From NCBI RefSeq assembly GCF_015668515.1, contig NZ_JADPFO010000004.1, positions 103,127 to 167,126 on the forward strand: a DNA stretch of 64,000 bases, given 5' to 3'. The DNA comes from Paraclostridium tenue (GTDB lineage: Bacteria > Bacillota > Clostridia > Peptostreptococcales > Peptostreptococcaceae). The translations under genes and the position numbers were made by a program. The notes below the pieces were generated by a model. That model was not told the origin of the DNA. It saw only the letters and a program-made list of their open reading frames with translations, and did not search any database. Positions 9,681 to 19,585 of the stretch are shown here, in pieces; the stretch's first letter is position 1; every line of letters starts with the position of its first letter.

Positions 9681-9874
9681 TAACTAATATATCATTGTTT
9701 TAAATTTATGTCAATTACTTTTTTGATTTTTTGTTAATTAATTCTTCCCTTTATGGTTATACTTTTAATAAAATCAATATTTAAATTTCTAAATGTAAAA
9801 TTTTAATAATATTAATTCAAAAAACGGCAAATATATGTAGTAACAACAATTTTTTATAACTGAGGTGTTTGACT
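9681..9874. other. Divergent intergenic region between infC leader and ftsH-like gene
   Basis: This 194-nt AT-rich gap separates the minus-strand L20 leader from the plus-strand ftsH-like gene and must hold both promoters. I could not place either promoter with confidence and saw no other structure. Confidence 0.5.
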
Positions 9875-11275
9875 ATGAAAATGTTAGATAATTTTTTAAA
9901 AAAAATTAATAAACCAGCTCCTGCGTTTAATCAGACGAAACTTGAAAAAGAAACTCCTAATGACAACTCCGATTCATCTAAGCCCAAAACTACATTTAAT
10001 GATGTAGCTGGACTAGAAGAAGTCAAGGAAGAACTTTTTGAGATAGTAGATTTTATGAAAAGCCCTGATAAGTATAAAAAAATGGGTGCTAAAATCCCTA
10101 AAGGTGTATTATTTTATGGACCTCCAGGCACAGGTAAAACATTACTTGCTTCAGCTATGGCTGGAGAAACAAATGCATCTTTCTTTAACGTAACTGGCTC
10201 TGAGTTTGTAGAAAAATACGTTGGTGTGGGTGCAAAAAGGGTTAGAACATTATTTGAAAAAGCTCGAAAAGATGCCCCTAGTATAATATTTATAGATGAA
10301 ATCGATGCTATAGGTGCAAAAAGACACTTAGAAAGTAATAACGAAAAAGACCAAACCTTAAATCAATTATTAGTTGAAATGGATGGGTTTAATAAAGATT
10401 CTAATATACTTATAGTCGGTTCAACAAATAGACTAGATTTATTAGATGATGCATTACTTAGACCTGGTAGATTTGATAGACACGTTCACATAGGAGATCC
10501 TAACTATCATACTAGATTAGAAATTTTAAAAGTTCATACTAAAAATAAGCCTATTGATGCCTCTGTAGACTTAGATATATTAGCAAAAAAAACTCATGGA
10601 TTTAATGGAGCGCATTTAGCAAACATAGCAAATGAAGCTGCAATCTTTGCAGTTAGAGATAGCAGTGAAACTATAAATAGCCTTCATTTTGATAAAGCGA
10701 TAGAAAGAGTTATAGCTGGACTTGAATCTAAAAATGCTAAACTTATAGAAAAGGAAAAACGTATAGTTTCTTATCACGAAGCAGGCCACGCTCTTGTTAG
10801 TAATGCTCTTGGAATAAATCCAATACAAAAGATTTCTATAATACCTAGAGGTCAAGCTCTTGGATATGTTCTTCAACTACCAGATGAGGATAGATATATT
10901 TATACTAAAGATGAACTTTTAGGAAAAATAAAAATCTTACTTGCTGGTAAAGCTGCGGAAGAAATTATATTTGGACATAAATCTACTGGTGCTAAAGACG
11001 ACCTAAAAAAAGTAACAGATATCGCAACTCAAATGGTATGTGAATATGGTATGAGTAGTCTTGGCGCTATGACTATAGACTCGAATCAAAAGAATTTCTT
11101 ATCAAAGAAAATACAAGAAGAAACAACTAATATAATAAATAGTTGTTACGAAGAAACATTGAATCTTTTAAATTCTAGTTTAAATGATCTTCATTTAGTT
11201 TCACAACATTTATTTGATAAGGAAACTATGACTCACGAAGAACTTAAAGATATAATAAGAAAAGAATGTGTATAA
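9875..11275 (+). CDS. Soluble FtsH-type AAA+/M41 zinc protease without membrane anchor
   Basis: This is an ATP-dependent metalloprotease of the FtsH family. It has Walker A GPPGTGKT (~82-89), Walker B IIFIDEID, the second region of homology ending RPGRFDRHV, the zinc motif HEAGH (301-305), and the third-ligand region TGAKDD (~371-376). Normal FtsH begins with two transmembrane helices around an extracytoplasmic domain. Here only ~40 hydrophilic residues precede the AAA domain, so it should be cytosolic. The ATG at 9875 was chosen because it lies 7 nt after GAGGTG; the TTG at 9869 is too close. It is a single-gene unit between infC and thrS. Confidence 0.92.
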   Translation: MKMLDNFLKKINKPAPAFNQTKLEKETPNDNSDSSKPKTTFNDVAGLEEVKEELFEIVDFMKSPDKYKKMGAKIPKGVLFYGPPGTGKTLLASAMAGETNASFFNVTGSEFVEKYVGVGAKRVRTLFEKARKDAPSIIFIDEIDAIGAKRHLESNNEKDQTLNQLLVEMDGFNKDSNILIVGSTNRLDLLDDALLRPGRFDRHVHIGDPNYHTRLEILKVHTKNKPIDASVDLDILAKKTHGFNGAHLANIANEAAIFAVRDSSETINSLHFDKAIERVIAGLESKNAKLIEKEKRIVSYHEAGHALVSNALGINPIQKISIIPRGQALGYVLQLPDEDRYIYTKDELLGKIKILLAGKAAEEIIFGHKSTGAKDDLKKVTDIATQMVCEYGMSSLGAMTIDSNQKNFLSKKIQEETTNIINSCYEETLNLLNSSLNDLHLVSQHLFDKETMTHEELKDIIRKECV

Positions 11276-11305
11276 AAAAAGTTAGCCCTAGGGCTAACTT
11301 TTTTA
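11272..11305. terminator. Bidirectional terminator between ftsH-like gene and thrS
   Basis: A near-perfect inverted repeat (AAGTTAGCCC paired with GGGCTAACTT) is flanked by A and T runs. It can end both the plus-strand protease gene and the minus-strand thrS. Confidence 0.88.
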
Positions 11306-11311
11306 AATTAA

Positions 11312-13231
11312 CTATGCTTGAATTACATTAGTTCTTTCTTCTACTTCTTTTAATACATTAGCTATAAATTCTTCAACATCCATAGCTCCCATTTCTCCGT
11401 TGTCTCTAGATCTTACAGATACTTTCTTTTCATTAAGCTCTTTTTCACCAACTATTAACATATAAGGAACCTTTTGAAGCTGAGCTTCTCTTATCTTATA
11501 TCCTATTTTTTCTGCTCTATCATCAAGCTCTACTCTTATACCTTTATCAAATAATGCATTTCTAACTTCTTCAGCATAATCTTTGAATCTATCAGATACA
11601 AGTAATATCTTAGCTTGAACTGGAGATATCCAAGTTGGGAATTTACCAGCATAATGCTCTATTAATATACCTATAAATCTTTCTATACTTCCTAATGCAA
11701 CTCTGTGTATCATAACAGGTCTATGTTTCTCTCCATCTTCACCTATATAACTGATATCAAATCTTTGAGGTAATTGCATGTCTAATTGTATAGTTCCACA
11801 TTGCCAAGTTCTTCCTAAGCAATCTTTTAAGTGGAAGTCTATCTTAGGTCCATAGAATGCTCCATCTCCTTCGTTTATTACATAAGGTAGATTTAACTCT
11901 TCTAATGCTTCTCTTAATCCGTTTTCAGCAGCTTCCCATTCTTCATCAGTTCCCATTGAATCTTCTGGTCTAGTTGATAATTCTAGGTGATACTCAAATC
12001 CAAATGCAGAATACACTTTATCTATTAATGAAACAACACCTTTTATTTCATCTTTTATTTGATTTGGTAACATGAATATATGTGCATCATCTTGAGTAAA
12101 TGCTCTAACTCTCTTAAGTCCATTTAAAGCTCCTGATAATTCATGTCTATGAACTCTACCTAATTCAGCAACTCTCATAGGGAAATCCTTATAAGAATGT
12201 TGTTTGAAGTTGTAGTATAACATACCACCTGGACAGTTCATTGGTTTTATAGCAAATTGTTGCTCATCTATATCTACAGTATACATATTTTCTTTATAGT
12301 GATACCAGTGACCTGAAGTCTCCCATAATTTTTGATTTAATATTATTGGAGTTTCTATTTCTACATATCCGTCTTTTCTGTGTAACTCTCTCCAGAATTT
12401 TAATAATTCATTTTTAAGTTCCATACCTTTTGGTAGGAATAATGGGAATCCTGGTCCTTCTTCTGGTATAAAGAATAATTCTAATTCTCTACCTAATTTT
12501 CTATGATCTCTCTTCTTAGCTTCTTCTAATAAATGTAAATATGTTTCTAAATCTTTATTTTTTTCAAAAGATGTTCCATATATTCTTTGTAACATCTTGT
12601 TCTTTTCATCTCCACGCCAATAAGCTCCAGTTACATTTTGTAATTTAATAGCTTTAACTTTTTTAGTAGTTGGTAAGTGTGGTCCTCTACATAAATCTGT
12701 GAAATCACCTTGCTTGTAGAAAGATATTACTTCTCCTTCTGGTAATTCAGATATAAGTTCTACTTTATAGTTTTCCCCTTGCTCTTCCATTAATTTTATT
12801 GCTTCTTCTCTACTTAATTCAAATCTCTCTATCGCTAAATCTTCTTTAGCTATTTTTTTCATTTCAGCTTCTATTTTTTCTAAATCTTCAGGAGTTAATC
12901 TATACTCTAAATCTATATCATAATAGAATCCATTTTCTATACTTGGCCCTATAGCTAATTTAGCTTCTGGGTATAATCTCTTTATAGCTTGAGCTAACAT
13001 GTGAGCTGATGTATGTCTAAATACATCCTTACCTTCTGCATCATCAAATTTAAATAAATTTAACTCACAATCTTCATTAACTTCAAAGTTTAACCCCACA
13101 ACTTCTCCATTAACAGATGCAGCTACTATACTTCTAGCTAAACCTTCGCTTATAGACTTCGCTATATCCATAACAGTTGTACCTTTAGCGTACTCCTTTA
13201 CAGATCCGTCTTTTAAAGTAACTTTTATCAT
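11312..13231 (-). CDS. thrS: Threonine-tRNA ligase
   Basis: This cytosolic class II synthetase charges tRNA-Thr. The domain order is TGS (~1-61), the tRNA_SAD editing domain with zinc-site residues (HTSAH at ~73-77 and CRGPH at ~181-185), the catalytic core (motif 2 near AELGRVHRHELSGAL, with MNCPGG), and the anticodon-binding domain (~545-639). The length of 639 aa is standard. It is transcribed from its own T-box leader and ends at a shared terminator with the ftsH-like gene. Confidence 0.97.
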   Translation of the reverse strand: MIKVTLKDGSVKEYAKGTTVMDIAKSISEGLARSIVAASVNGEVVGLNFEVNEDCELNLFKFDDAEGKDVFRHTSAHMLAQAIKRLYPEAKLAIGPSIENGFYYDIDLEYRLTPEDLEKIEAEMKKIAKEDLAIERFELSREEAIKLMEEQGENYKVELISELPEGEVISFYKQGDFTDLCRGPHLPTTKKVKAIKLQNVTGAYWRGDEKNKMLQRIYGTSFEKNKDLETYLHLLEEAKKRDHRKLGRELELFFIPEEGPGFPLFLPKGMELKNELLKFWRELHRKDGYVEIETPIILNQKLWETSGHWYHYKENMYTVDIDEQQFAIKPMNCPGGMLYYNFKQHSYKDFPMRVAELGRVHRHELSGALNGLKRVRAFTQDDAHIFMLPNQIKDEIKGVVSLIDKVYSAFGFEYHLELSTRPEDSMGTDEEWEAAENGLREALEELNLPYVINEGDGAFYGPKIDFHLKDCLGRTWQCGTIQLDMQLPQRFDISYIGEDGEKHRPVMIHRVALGSIERFIGILIEHYAGKFPTWISPVQAKILLVSDRFKDYAEEVRNALFDKGIRVELDDRAEKIGYKIREAQLQKVPYMLIVGEKELNEKKVSVRSRDNGEMGAMDVEEFIANVLKEVEERTNVIQA

Positions 13232-13263
13232 GTCTTTACCTCCTTAAAATTTTTGTATAAAAT

Positions 13264-13500
13264 AAAAAAACTCGGCCCATGAAAATCATGGGACGAGTAT
13301 AATTCGCGGTTCCACCCAAGTTGGTATGTGATGTACATTACCCTCTTGTTGACTATAAGGTAGTCATCCGAGCACTTTCACTTATTAAGCTACTAAACTC
13401 AGCTCCAAGGTAGTTTTCAAATAGTCATATTTAGATATACTTACAGCCTCTGATATATCCTCTCTGTAAATTGTTTCTATTTTACTCTTCCTTTTCATCG
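13264..13500 (-). promoter_or_regulatory. T-box leader of thrS
   Basis: The minus strand shows the T-box core GGGTGGAACCGCG (complement of 13304-13316). A terminator stem follows (13271-13280 with 13287-13296, pairing CTCG..CCCAT with ATGGG..CGAG) with a U run. Upstream are a GGCTGTAAG element and the segment AAAACTACCTTGGAG. A Thr ACC triplet (complement of 13409-13411) can be read in this specifier segment, although a one-base shift would read UAC. The Thr assignment therefore rests mainly on the thrS gene it precedes. Confidence 0.9.
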
Positions 13501-13561
13501 CTATATTATTTATAATTATATACATTATAACAAATTCAATTCATTATGGCAACTAAAATTA

Positions 13562-14164
13562 TTATATAAATATAGTTATTATTCCTTGAACTATACCTAT
13601 TAAAAATCCTAGTATCAATCCTAATAATTCTATATGTTTTAATTCATTGTCTGCAACACTCAAAATTATATTTTCTAATTCAATTAAATCTAAATCATTC
13701 ACTTTATTTTCAACAATTTCTTGTATGTTAACTCTTTGATGAGCCTTTTGAACTATATCTTCACCTAACTCATTTATAGAATCATTTACTTCTTTCTCTA
13801 TAATTTCATCTATATAGCCTTTTATAATTGATTTTATATAGCTAGGAATTAAAGCTGCCTTTTCATCAATTATAGTTCTAACTTTTTCTTTTATATACTC
13901 TACAGCCTTTTCTTTATCTTCCTCAGTTACCAAACCTTTAAGTATATCATCTAATGATACAAATTCATCTTGAATTATCTCTCCTATTTTTACTGCTATT
14001 TCTTTTTTTCTCTTTGGTATTAACCCTATTATTTCTAAATTTAATATTGGAATTTTTATAGGATTTATTGGTCTAAACATAAGCTTTATAGCTAATTTAT
14101 TTGTTATATATCCAATTATTCCTCCTATAATTCCCATAATAAGAATTATATATATATTGTTCAT
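13562..14164 (-). CDS. DUF445 family membrane protein
   Basis: This 200-aa protein has an N-terminal membrane helix (MNNIYIILIMGIIGGIIGYI) running into the DUF445 signature TNKLAIKLMFRP, and a C-terminal membrane helix (LGLILGFLIGIVQGII). The middle (~45-170) is charged and helical. It resembles the YheB family of Firmicutes, whose function is not established. It lies between the thrS leader and ytxC with gaps on both sides, so it may have its own promoter. Confidence 0.82.
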   Translation of the reverse strand: MNNIYIILIMGIIGGIIGYITNKLAIKLMFRPINPIKIPILNLEIIGLIPKRKKEIAVKIGEIIQDEFVSLDDILKGLVTEEDKEKAVEYIKEKVRTIIDEKAALIPSYIKSIIKGYIDEIIEKEVNDSINELGEDIVQKAHQRVNIQEIVENKVNDLDLIELENIILSVADNELKHIELLGLILGFLIGIVQGIITIFI

Positions 14165-14250
14165 TTTAAATATCTCCTTAACTATTTATTTAATAAGAAA
14201 CAATATATATTTTATACTTTAATAAAATTTTTTCAATATATTTTTAATAT

Positions 14251-15051
14251 TTAAGACTTATTTGTCTCTTCTACCTTTTCTTCAAATATTGCTTTTATCA
14301 TATCAACTATTTCTCTGGATGAATTTGTTTTTAATGAGTCATATATAATTATACGATTCGGACACAAAGATAGTAATGTACTTATTAAAAAATCTTCATA
14401 ATTTAAATTTTCTTTTATAAACATATTCATAAGTTCTTCATCATTTTCATTTTCTATTATGTTATCATTTTCATCATATAGTATAAATGAATTATCTTTT
14501 CTTATATAAACTTTAAGTGTATCTATTTTTGTATCTTGAACTTGTGTAAAATATTTCAAAACATTTATAAACTCATCATAATCTTTTTTCATAAGATATT
14601 CTTCTAATGCAATATCACCTATATTAGATACATAGTCTATTAATTCTCTCATTCTAAATCTAACAAATCCATCAATATCTATACGATTATTATTCGATAT
14701 ATAATTGTTTAATTTATTAAATATCGATTCTCTAATCAACACCTCTTTTTTATCAAATATTTCTAAGGATTTATCATATATACTAAATTCTTGTTCTTTA
14801 TATATTTCACTATATGTCTTATGTATGTACTCTTTTAATATATTTTCTTTCATTACTTTCATTAAGAAACTTGTTATCTCTTTAACTACATCTAATCTTT
14901 TACTCTCATTTTCATCATCCATACTTATTTTAATTTCTATAAAATCTTTATTATATTTAATTTTATTTTTAAATATACTCGATTCTACAAATTCATTTGC
15001 AACTAATTCATATTTAGGTAATAAACTCAAATAAATCTCTTTATTATTCAA
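14251..15051 (-). CDS. ytxC: Sporulation-associated protein YtxC
   Basis: This ~266-aa protein resembles the YtxC family found near thrS in spore-forming Firmicutes. It is largely helical, with a conserved central IDGFVRFRMRELIDYV-type segment. Its molecular role is unknown. The TTG ending at 15051 stands 8 nt after AAGGAG and is preferred; the longer frame (to 15060) would start only 2 nt from that site. It overlaps the stop of the upstream DUF6873-like gene, so the two are cotranscribed. Confidence 0.8.
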   Translation of the reverse strand: MNNKEIYLSLLPKYELVANEFVESSIFKNKIKYNKDFIEIKISMDDENESKRLDVVKEITSFLMKVMKENILKEYIHKTYSEIYKEQEFSIYDKSLEIFDKKEVLIRESIFNKLNNYISNNNRIDIDGFVRFRMRELIDYVSNIGDIALEEYLMKKDYDEFINVLKYFTQVQDTKIDTLKVYIRKDNSFILYDENDNIIENENDEELMNMFIKENLNYEDFLISTLLSLCPNRIIIYDSLKTNSSREIVDMIKAIFEEKVEETNKS

Positions 15052-15056
15052 AGTCA

Positions 15057-15821
15057 TCACTCCTTTCTAGTCATAAGAGGAATTATGGAACCTAAATCCA
15101 ATAATCTTTCTTTACTTAAATTTACTATTTCCTTATTCTTTGATTTTAAAAATTTTTTAATATTTTCATAGTCGGGATGTTTTGTTATATCTCCAAAGAA
15201 TGCAAGTTTGTCTTTGCTTATAAGGCCTGAGCAACCACCTATAAATCCATAATTCAATTCAAATAAATCTATATTTTTAGATTGTATTAAAAGACAATCT
15301 ATTCCATATTTTAAAACAGTTTTATATATACCCACATCAGATGTTATTATTGAATTTTCGTCAACTATACATATAGAACACTTTGAATATCCTTGTTTTA
15401 TATTTATCTTAGTTAATTTCTTCTTATTTATATAATCTAGAATTTTTTTATCTGTATGTTCAAAATTATGTATTGCATAATTTCCAAATATAGCTACGTT
15501 ATACTGTATATTATGCGGATAATCTCTTTTTATATAACTGTCTCCTTTTAAAATATTAAATCCAAGTTTTTTTAAAATATTAAAGTAATATTCATAAACA
15601 TTTGGTGCTACAACTATATTACCCTCTCCTAAATTACATATACTTATATCTGGATGATATTTTATAGCATTGTAACATTCCTTACATTCTGTCGTTTTTA
15701 TTATTTGTATATTTCTTTTTTTTAATTCTAGTTCCATATCGCAAGTAATTCTTTTATCTACCAATGCTAGACATAAATCCTCATTAATTACAAAAGATTC
15801 GTGACTATATTTTTTATTCAT
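15057..15821 (-). CDS. DUF6873-like GME-fold protein
   Basis: This 254-aa protein is typical of a conserved clostridial family described as DUF6873 with a guanidino-group-modifying-enzyme fold. Visible features are repeated short beta-alpha units, cysteines near CSICIVDENSIITSDVGI, and a glycine-rich YGFIGGCSGLI segment about 50 residues from the end. No catalytic activity is assigned. It begins upstream of ytxC and overlaps it. The family name comes from recalled similarity, so moderate confidence is given. Confidence 0.65.
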   Translation of the reverse strand: MNKKYSHESFVINEDLCLALVDKRITCDMELELKKRNIQIIKTTECKECYNAIKYHPDISICNLGEGNIVVAPNVYEYYFNILKKLGFNILKGDSYIKRDYPHNIQYNVAIFGNYAIHNFEHTDKKILDYINKKKLTKINIKQGYSKCSICIVDENSIITSDVGIYKTVLKYGIDCLLIQSKNIDLFELNYGFIGGCSGLISKDKLAFFGDITKHPDYENIKKFLKSKNKEIVNLSKERLLDLGSIIPLMTRKE

Positions 15822-15896
15822 ATTTACCTTCCTTTATATTTATTTTATATAGTATTTTATTATATATACTTTGTTATACTATAACTATTTTTTCAA

Positions 15897-15928
15897 TAAA
15901 AAAATGGTAGCTAATGCTACCATTTTTA
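15897..15928 (-). terminator. Terminator after the nucleoside ABC permease operon
   Basis: A 12-bp stem (AAATGGTAGC paired with GCTACCATTT) with a TAAT loop is followed by a U run on the minus strand, just past the nupQ-like stop. Confidence 0.88.
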
Positions 15929-16861
15929 TCTTTCACCTTTTTTATATGGATTTCCAAGTGCCGCTGGCGCCTTAGAAGTTTTTATAAATAAAACTAATAC
16001 TATTAATGTTATTATATACGGTATCATCGATAGTAAGTTTTCATTTATTTTAAACGGTAATTCTGGATTTCCAAAGAATACAGATAATGCTGTAGAGAAT
16101 CCAAATAATAAACATGCACCCATAGCTCCTTGTGGTTTCCACTTACCAAATATAACAGCTGCCATAGCTATATATCCTTGTCCTGAAATTAATGTAGGCC
16201 TAAACGAAGAAACTATAGCTAAACTCATAGATGCTCCCCCGAATCCTGCAAGTATACCTGAAGCTATTACTGCTATATATCTAATACGAGCTACATTAAC
16301 TCCAAGAGTATCCGCCGCACCTGGATGTTCTCCAACTGCTCTTATTCTAAGACCTAACTTAGTTTTATATAAAACATACCATACTATAGCAACAAATATA
16401 AATGCTAAAAATACTGTTGCATATGTATTAAATATAGTATTTAATATACTTCCATCTGCAAATAAACCATCTAAAGGTCTTGGCATTTTATCTTCCATAC
16501 TTATTGTAGGAGTCATAGTAGCACCATCAAATAACATCTTAGATGTAAATAATGCTACCCCTGGAGCAAGTAAGTTTATCGCAACTCCTGATATAGTATG
16601 ATCTGCATTAAAACTTATAGTTGCAACAGCATGTATTAATGCAAATAATCCACCTGCTAAACCACCTATTAAAAACGCTATCCACGGATTTCCTACTAAA
16701 ACACCTGCAGCTGCTCCTGCAAATGCACCTATAGTCATCATACCTTCTAACCCTATATTAACTATACCTGAGTTTTCTGACAATACTCCACCTAACGCTG
16801 TAAATATAAGGGGTGTAGAGTACATTAAAGTTGTACTTAAAATTAAAGCTAAATCTTCCAT
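15926..16861 (-). CDS. nupQ: BMP-type nucleoside ABC transporter permease (NupQ/YufQ-like)
   Basis: This is a ~311-aa inner-membrane permease of the BPD_transp_2 family with 8-10 hydrophobic segments. The start STTLMYSTPLIFTALGGVLS and NIGLEGMMTIGAFAGA are characteristic of the NupQ/YufQ branch. Its ATG overlaps the nupP stop by one base. It is the last gene of the transporter set and should form the channel with NupP. The guanosine or general nucleoside substrate is inferred from the Bacillus NupNOPQ system. Confidence 0.9.
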   Translation of the reverse strand: MEDLALILSTTLMYSTPLIFTALGGVLSENSGIVNIGLEGMMTIGAFAGAAAGVLVGNPWIAFLIGGLAGGLFALIHAVATISFNADHTISGVAINLLAPGVALFTSKMLFDGATMTPTISMEDKMPRPLDGLFADGSILNTIFNTYATVFLAFIFVAIVWYVLYKTKLGLRIRAVGEHPGAADTLGVNVARIRYIAVIASGILAGFGGASMSLAIVSSFRPTLISGQGYIAMAAVIFGKWKPQGAMGACLLFGFSTALSVFFGNPELPFKINENLLSMIPYIITLIVLVLFIKTSKAPAALGNPYKKGER

Positions 16862-17955
16862 TATTCAATTCCCCCTTGCTTTTTCTTATTCTTATATTTT
16901 ATAAATAACATTCTTATAACACTACTTAAAGCTATAAAATAAACTATAGAACCTATAACTATATTTATTACTTCAGAAGGAGCTTGTATAGTTTGCATCT
17001 TTGTTCCACCATACTTAAGTGCTCCAAATAATATACCTGAGAATATAACTCCAATTGGATTACTATTCGCTATAAGAGCAACTGCTATACCATCAAATCC
17101 GTTACCTTCTGGTGCTGCAAGTACTGTTATATTATGAGTTACACCTAAAACTTGTACTGCACCCGCTAAAGCTGCAAGCCCTCCTGCTATAGCCATAGAT
17201 TTAAATATAGATGATTTTATATTTATTCCTCCATATTCTGCTCCAAATTTATTGTATCCAACCCCTCTTAACTCATATCCTAAAGTTGTTTTAAATAATA
17301 CAAACGCTATTATAAATACTAATATTATTGCGATTACTATCCCCCAGTTAGCTTTAGTTGCTGGACCAATAAGTCCCGTTAACCAATCTATGCTTATACT
17401 AGCACTTTCATTTATTAAATGAGATGCTTCACTATTACCTTCTCTTAACCAAGGTTTCATTATCATATAATTATTTAAATAAAATGCAATCCAGTTTAAC
17501 ATTATAGTCGATATAACTTCATTAACTCCAAACTTTGATTTCAAAAACCCTGCAAATCCACCCCAACAAGCTCCTGCCAAAGCTGCTGCTATTAAAGTAA
17601 GTGGTATATGTATTATTGCAGGTAAGTGAAGTCCATATCCTACTAAAGTTGCAGTTAATGCACCCACAATAAATTGACCCTCTGCTCCTATATTGAATAA
17701 ACCTGTTTTAAATGCAAAAGCTACTGAAAGTCCTGTTAATATAAGTGGAGTTGCTTTTATAAAAGTCCATACTATATATTTAGGCTTACCAATTATACCA
17801 TCAATCATTACAGAGTAAGCTTCTATAGGATTAAATCCTGATATTGCTAAAGCTATAGCTCCTACTATTAACCCAAGAAATATAGATATCAAAGAGAATA
17901 CTATAGTATTATTAGCTAAAGATATCTTCCTTTTAGTCTTAGTATTATTACACAT
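16861..17955 (-). CDS. nupP: BMP-type nucleoside ABC transporter permease (NupP/YufP-like)
   Basis: This is a ~364-aa permease with about ten membrane spans and the family segment NIGAEGQFIVGALTATLVG. The ATG ending at 17955 is placed 8 nt after GGGAGG; the longer frame would start at a GTG inside the binding site. It overlaps the end of the ATPase gene by 8 nt, which implies translational coupling. It should partner with NupQ in the membrane. Confidence 0.9.
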   Translation of the reverse strand: MCNNTKTKRKISLANNTIVFSLISIFLGLIVGAIALAISGFNPIEAYSVMIDGIIGKPKYIVWTFIKATPLILTGLSVAFAFKTGLFNIGAEGQFIVGALTATLVGYGLHLPAIIHIPLTLIAAALAGACWGGFAGFLKSKFGVNEVISTIMLNWIAFYLNNYMIMKPWLREGNSEASHLINESASISIDWLTGLIGPATKANWGIVIAIILVFIIAFVLFKTTLGYELRGVGYNKFGAEYGGINIKSSIFKSMAIAGGLAALAGAVQVLGVTHNITVLAAPEGNGFDGIAVALIANSNPIGVIFSGILFGALKYGGTKMQTIQAPSEVINIVIGSIVYFIALSSVIRMLFIKYKNKKKQGGIE

Positions 17956-19516
17956 TCTCTGCACCTCCCGCCATCATAAATCCTAAAGTATTTTCATCAG
18001 CATCTTTTGCATCTACAATTCCAACTATTTTTCCTTCATATATTACTGCTATTCTATCTGATACATTCATAACTTCATCAAGTTCTAAAGAAACTAATAA
18101 AACTGCATTACCTTCATCTCTTTGATCAACCAATGCCTTGTGAACAAACTCTATAGCTCCAACATCCAAACCTCTTGTTGGTTGAGTTGCTATTAATAGT
18201 TGAGCTTTTCCTGTACTTTTTCTATCTACTCTTATATTGTCAACTTCCCTACCTATTATTACCTTTTGTTGGTTACCACCAGATAGCGCTCTAGCTTTTA
18301 AAGTATAATCTGTTGGTCTTACATCAAATTCTTCTATTATATTCTGTGCATGTTTTTCTATTTCTTTGTTATTTAATACGCCTTTATTAGAAAATCTTTT
18401 TTCTTTGTATCTTTGAATTACTGCATTTTCTGCAACTGTAAAATCAAGTATAAGACCCCTTTTATGTCTATCTTCAGGTATATTTTTTATTCCTTTTTTA
18501 AAGATATCAATTGGTTTATTGTTGAATACTTCTTCACCATTTATTTTGATACTACCTGAGTCAGCTTTTCTTAATCCAGTTAATATTTCCACCAATTCTG
18601 ATTGACCATTACCATCAACCCCAGCTATTCCTAGTATTTCTCCAGCTCTTACTTCTAGTGATAAATCATCTAATACTTGTACTTTTCTGCTATCTTTAGC
18701 TTTTAAACCTTCAACTTTAAGTACTACATCCCCAACTTTAGCCTCTTGCTTATCAACTTTAAAGCTAACTTCTCTACCTACCATCATTGCAGCTAGCTCA
18801 TCTTCTGAAGTTTCAGCAACTTTTACTGTTCCTATATATTTACCTCTTCTTATAATCGTACAATAATCTGCTGCTGCTTTTATTTCTTTTAATTTATGAG
18901 TTATTATTATAACTGACTTACCTTCTTTAGTTAAATTCCTTATTATTTGCATAAGTTCATTTATTTCTTGAGGCGTAAGTACTGCAGTAGGTTCATCTAA
19001 TATTAATATATCTGCCCCTCTGTACAATGCTTTTAATATTTCTACTCTTTGTTGCATACCTACAGTTATATCTTCTACCTTTGCATTTGGATCAACATGT
19101 AATCCATACTTTTTAGATATGTCAATTACATCTTCTATAGCCTTTTTCATATCTATTACTCCAGTTCCCTTTGTAGGCTCTGTTCCTAGTATTATGTTTT
19201 GAGCAACTGTAAAAGGTTGTACTAACATGAAATGTTGATGAACCATACCAATTCCATGAGATATTGCAACATTTGGATTTGCCATCTCTACCTTCTCACC
19301 ATTTATATATATCTCACCTGAAGTTTGATGATACAAACCATATAATATATTCATCAGTGTTGACTTCCCTGCTCCATTCTCTCCTAAAAGAGCATGTACT
19401 TCTCCCTTATGCACAGTCAAATTTATATTATCGTTAGCTATAAAGTTTCCAAATTTTTTAGTTATATTTTTCATCTCTACAACTTTTCGACTGTAATCTA
19501 CATTACTATTAACCAT
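17948..19516 (-). CDS. nupO: Nucleoside ABC transporter ATPase, two nucleotide-binding domains
   Basis: This is a 522-aa double ATPase of the YufO/RbsA type. The first domain has Walker A GENGAGKST (~46-54), the signature VGMQQRVEILKAL, and Walker B ILILDEPTAVL. The second domain has a degenerate Walker A (GVDGNGQSE) and the signature LSGGNQQKVIIGRE, as usual in this subfamily. It energises import by NupP/NupQ of the substrate delivered by the BMP lipoprotein. It has its own predicted promoter at 19557-19585. Confidence 0.93.
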   Translation of the reverse strand: MVNSNVDYSRKVVEMKNITKKFGNFIANDNINLTVHKGEVHALLGENGAGKSTLMNILYGLYHQTSGEIYINGEKVEMANPNVAISHGIGMVHQHFMLVQPFTVAQNIILGTEPTKGTGVIDMKKAIEDVIDISKKYGLHVDPNAKVEDITVGMQQRVEILKALYRGADILILDEPTAVLTPQEINELMQIIRNLTKEGKSVIIITHKLKEIKAAADYCTIIRRGKYIGTVKVAETSEDELAAMMVGREVSFKVDKQEAKVGDVVLKVEGLKAKDSRKVQVLDDLSLEVRAGEILGIAGVDGNGQSELVEILTGLRKADSGSIKINGEEVFNNKPIDIFKKGIKNIPEDRHKRGLILDFTVAENAVIQRYKEKRFSNKGVLNNKEIEKHAQNIIEEFDVRPTDYTLKARALSGGNQQKVIIGREVDNIRVDRKSTGKAQLLIATQPTRGLDVGAIEFVHKALVDQRDEGNAVLLVSLELDEVMNVSDRIAVIYEGKIVGIVDAKDADENTLGFMMAGGAENV

Positions 19517-19556
19517 AGTTAACTATATCCCTCCTCTTTAAATAATTGCCAATTTC

Positions 19557-19585
19557 ATTATACTAAAAAATAACATTAATAACAA
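19557..19585 (-). promoter_or_regulatory. Sigma-A promoter of nupOPQ
   Basis: Read on the minus strand, TTGTTA (complement of 19580-19585) is followed after exactly 17 nt by TATAAT (complement of 19557-19562). The nupO start lies about 40 nt downstream. Confidence 0.65.
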
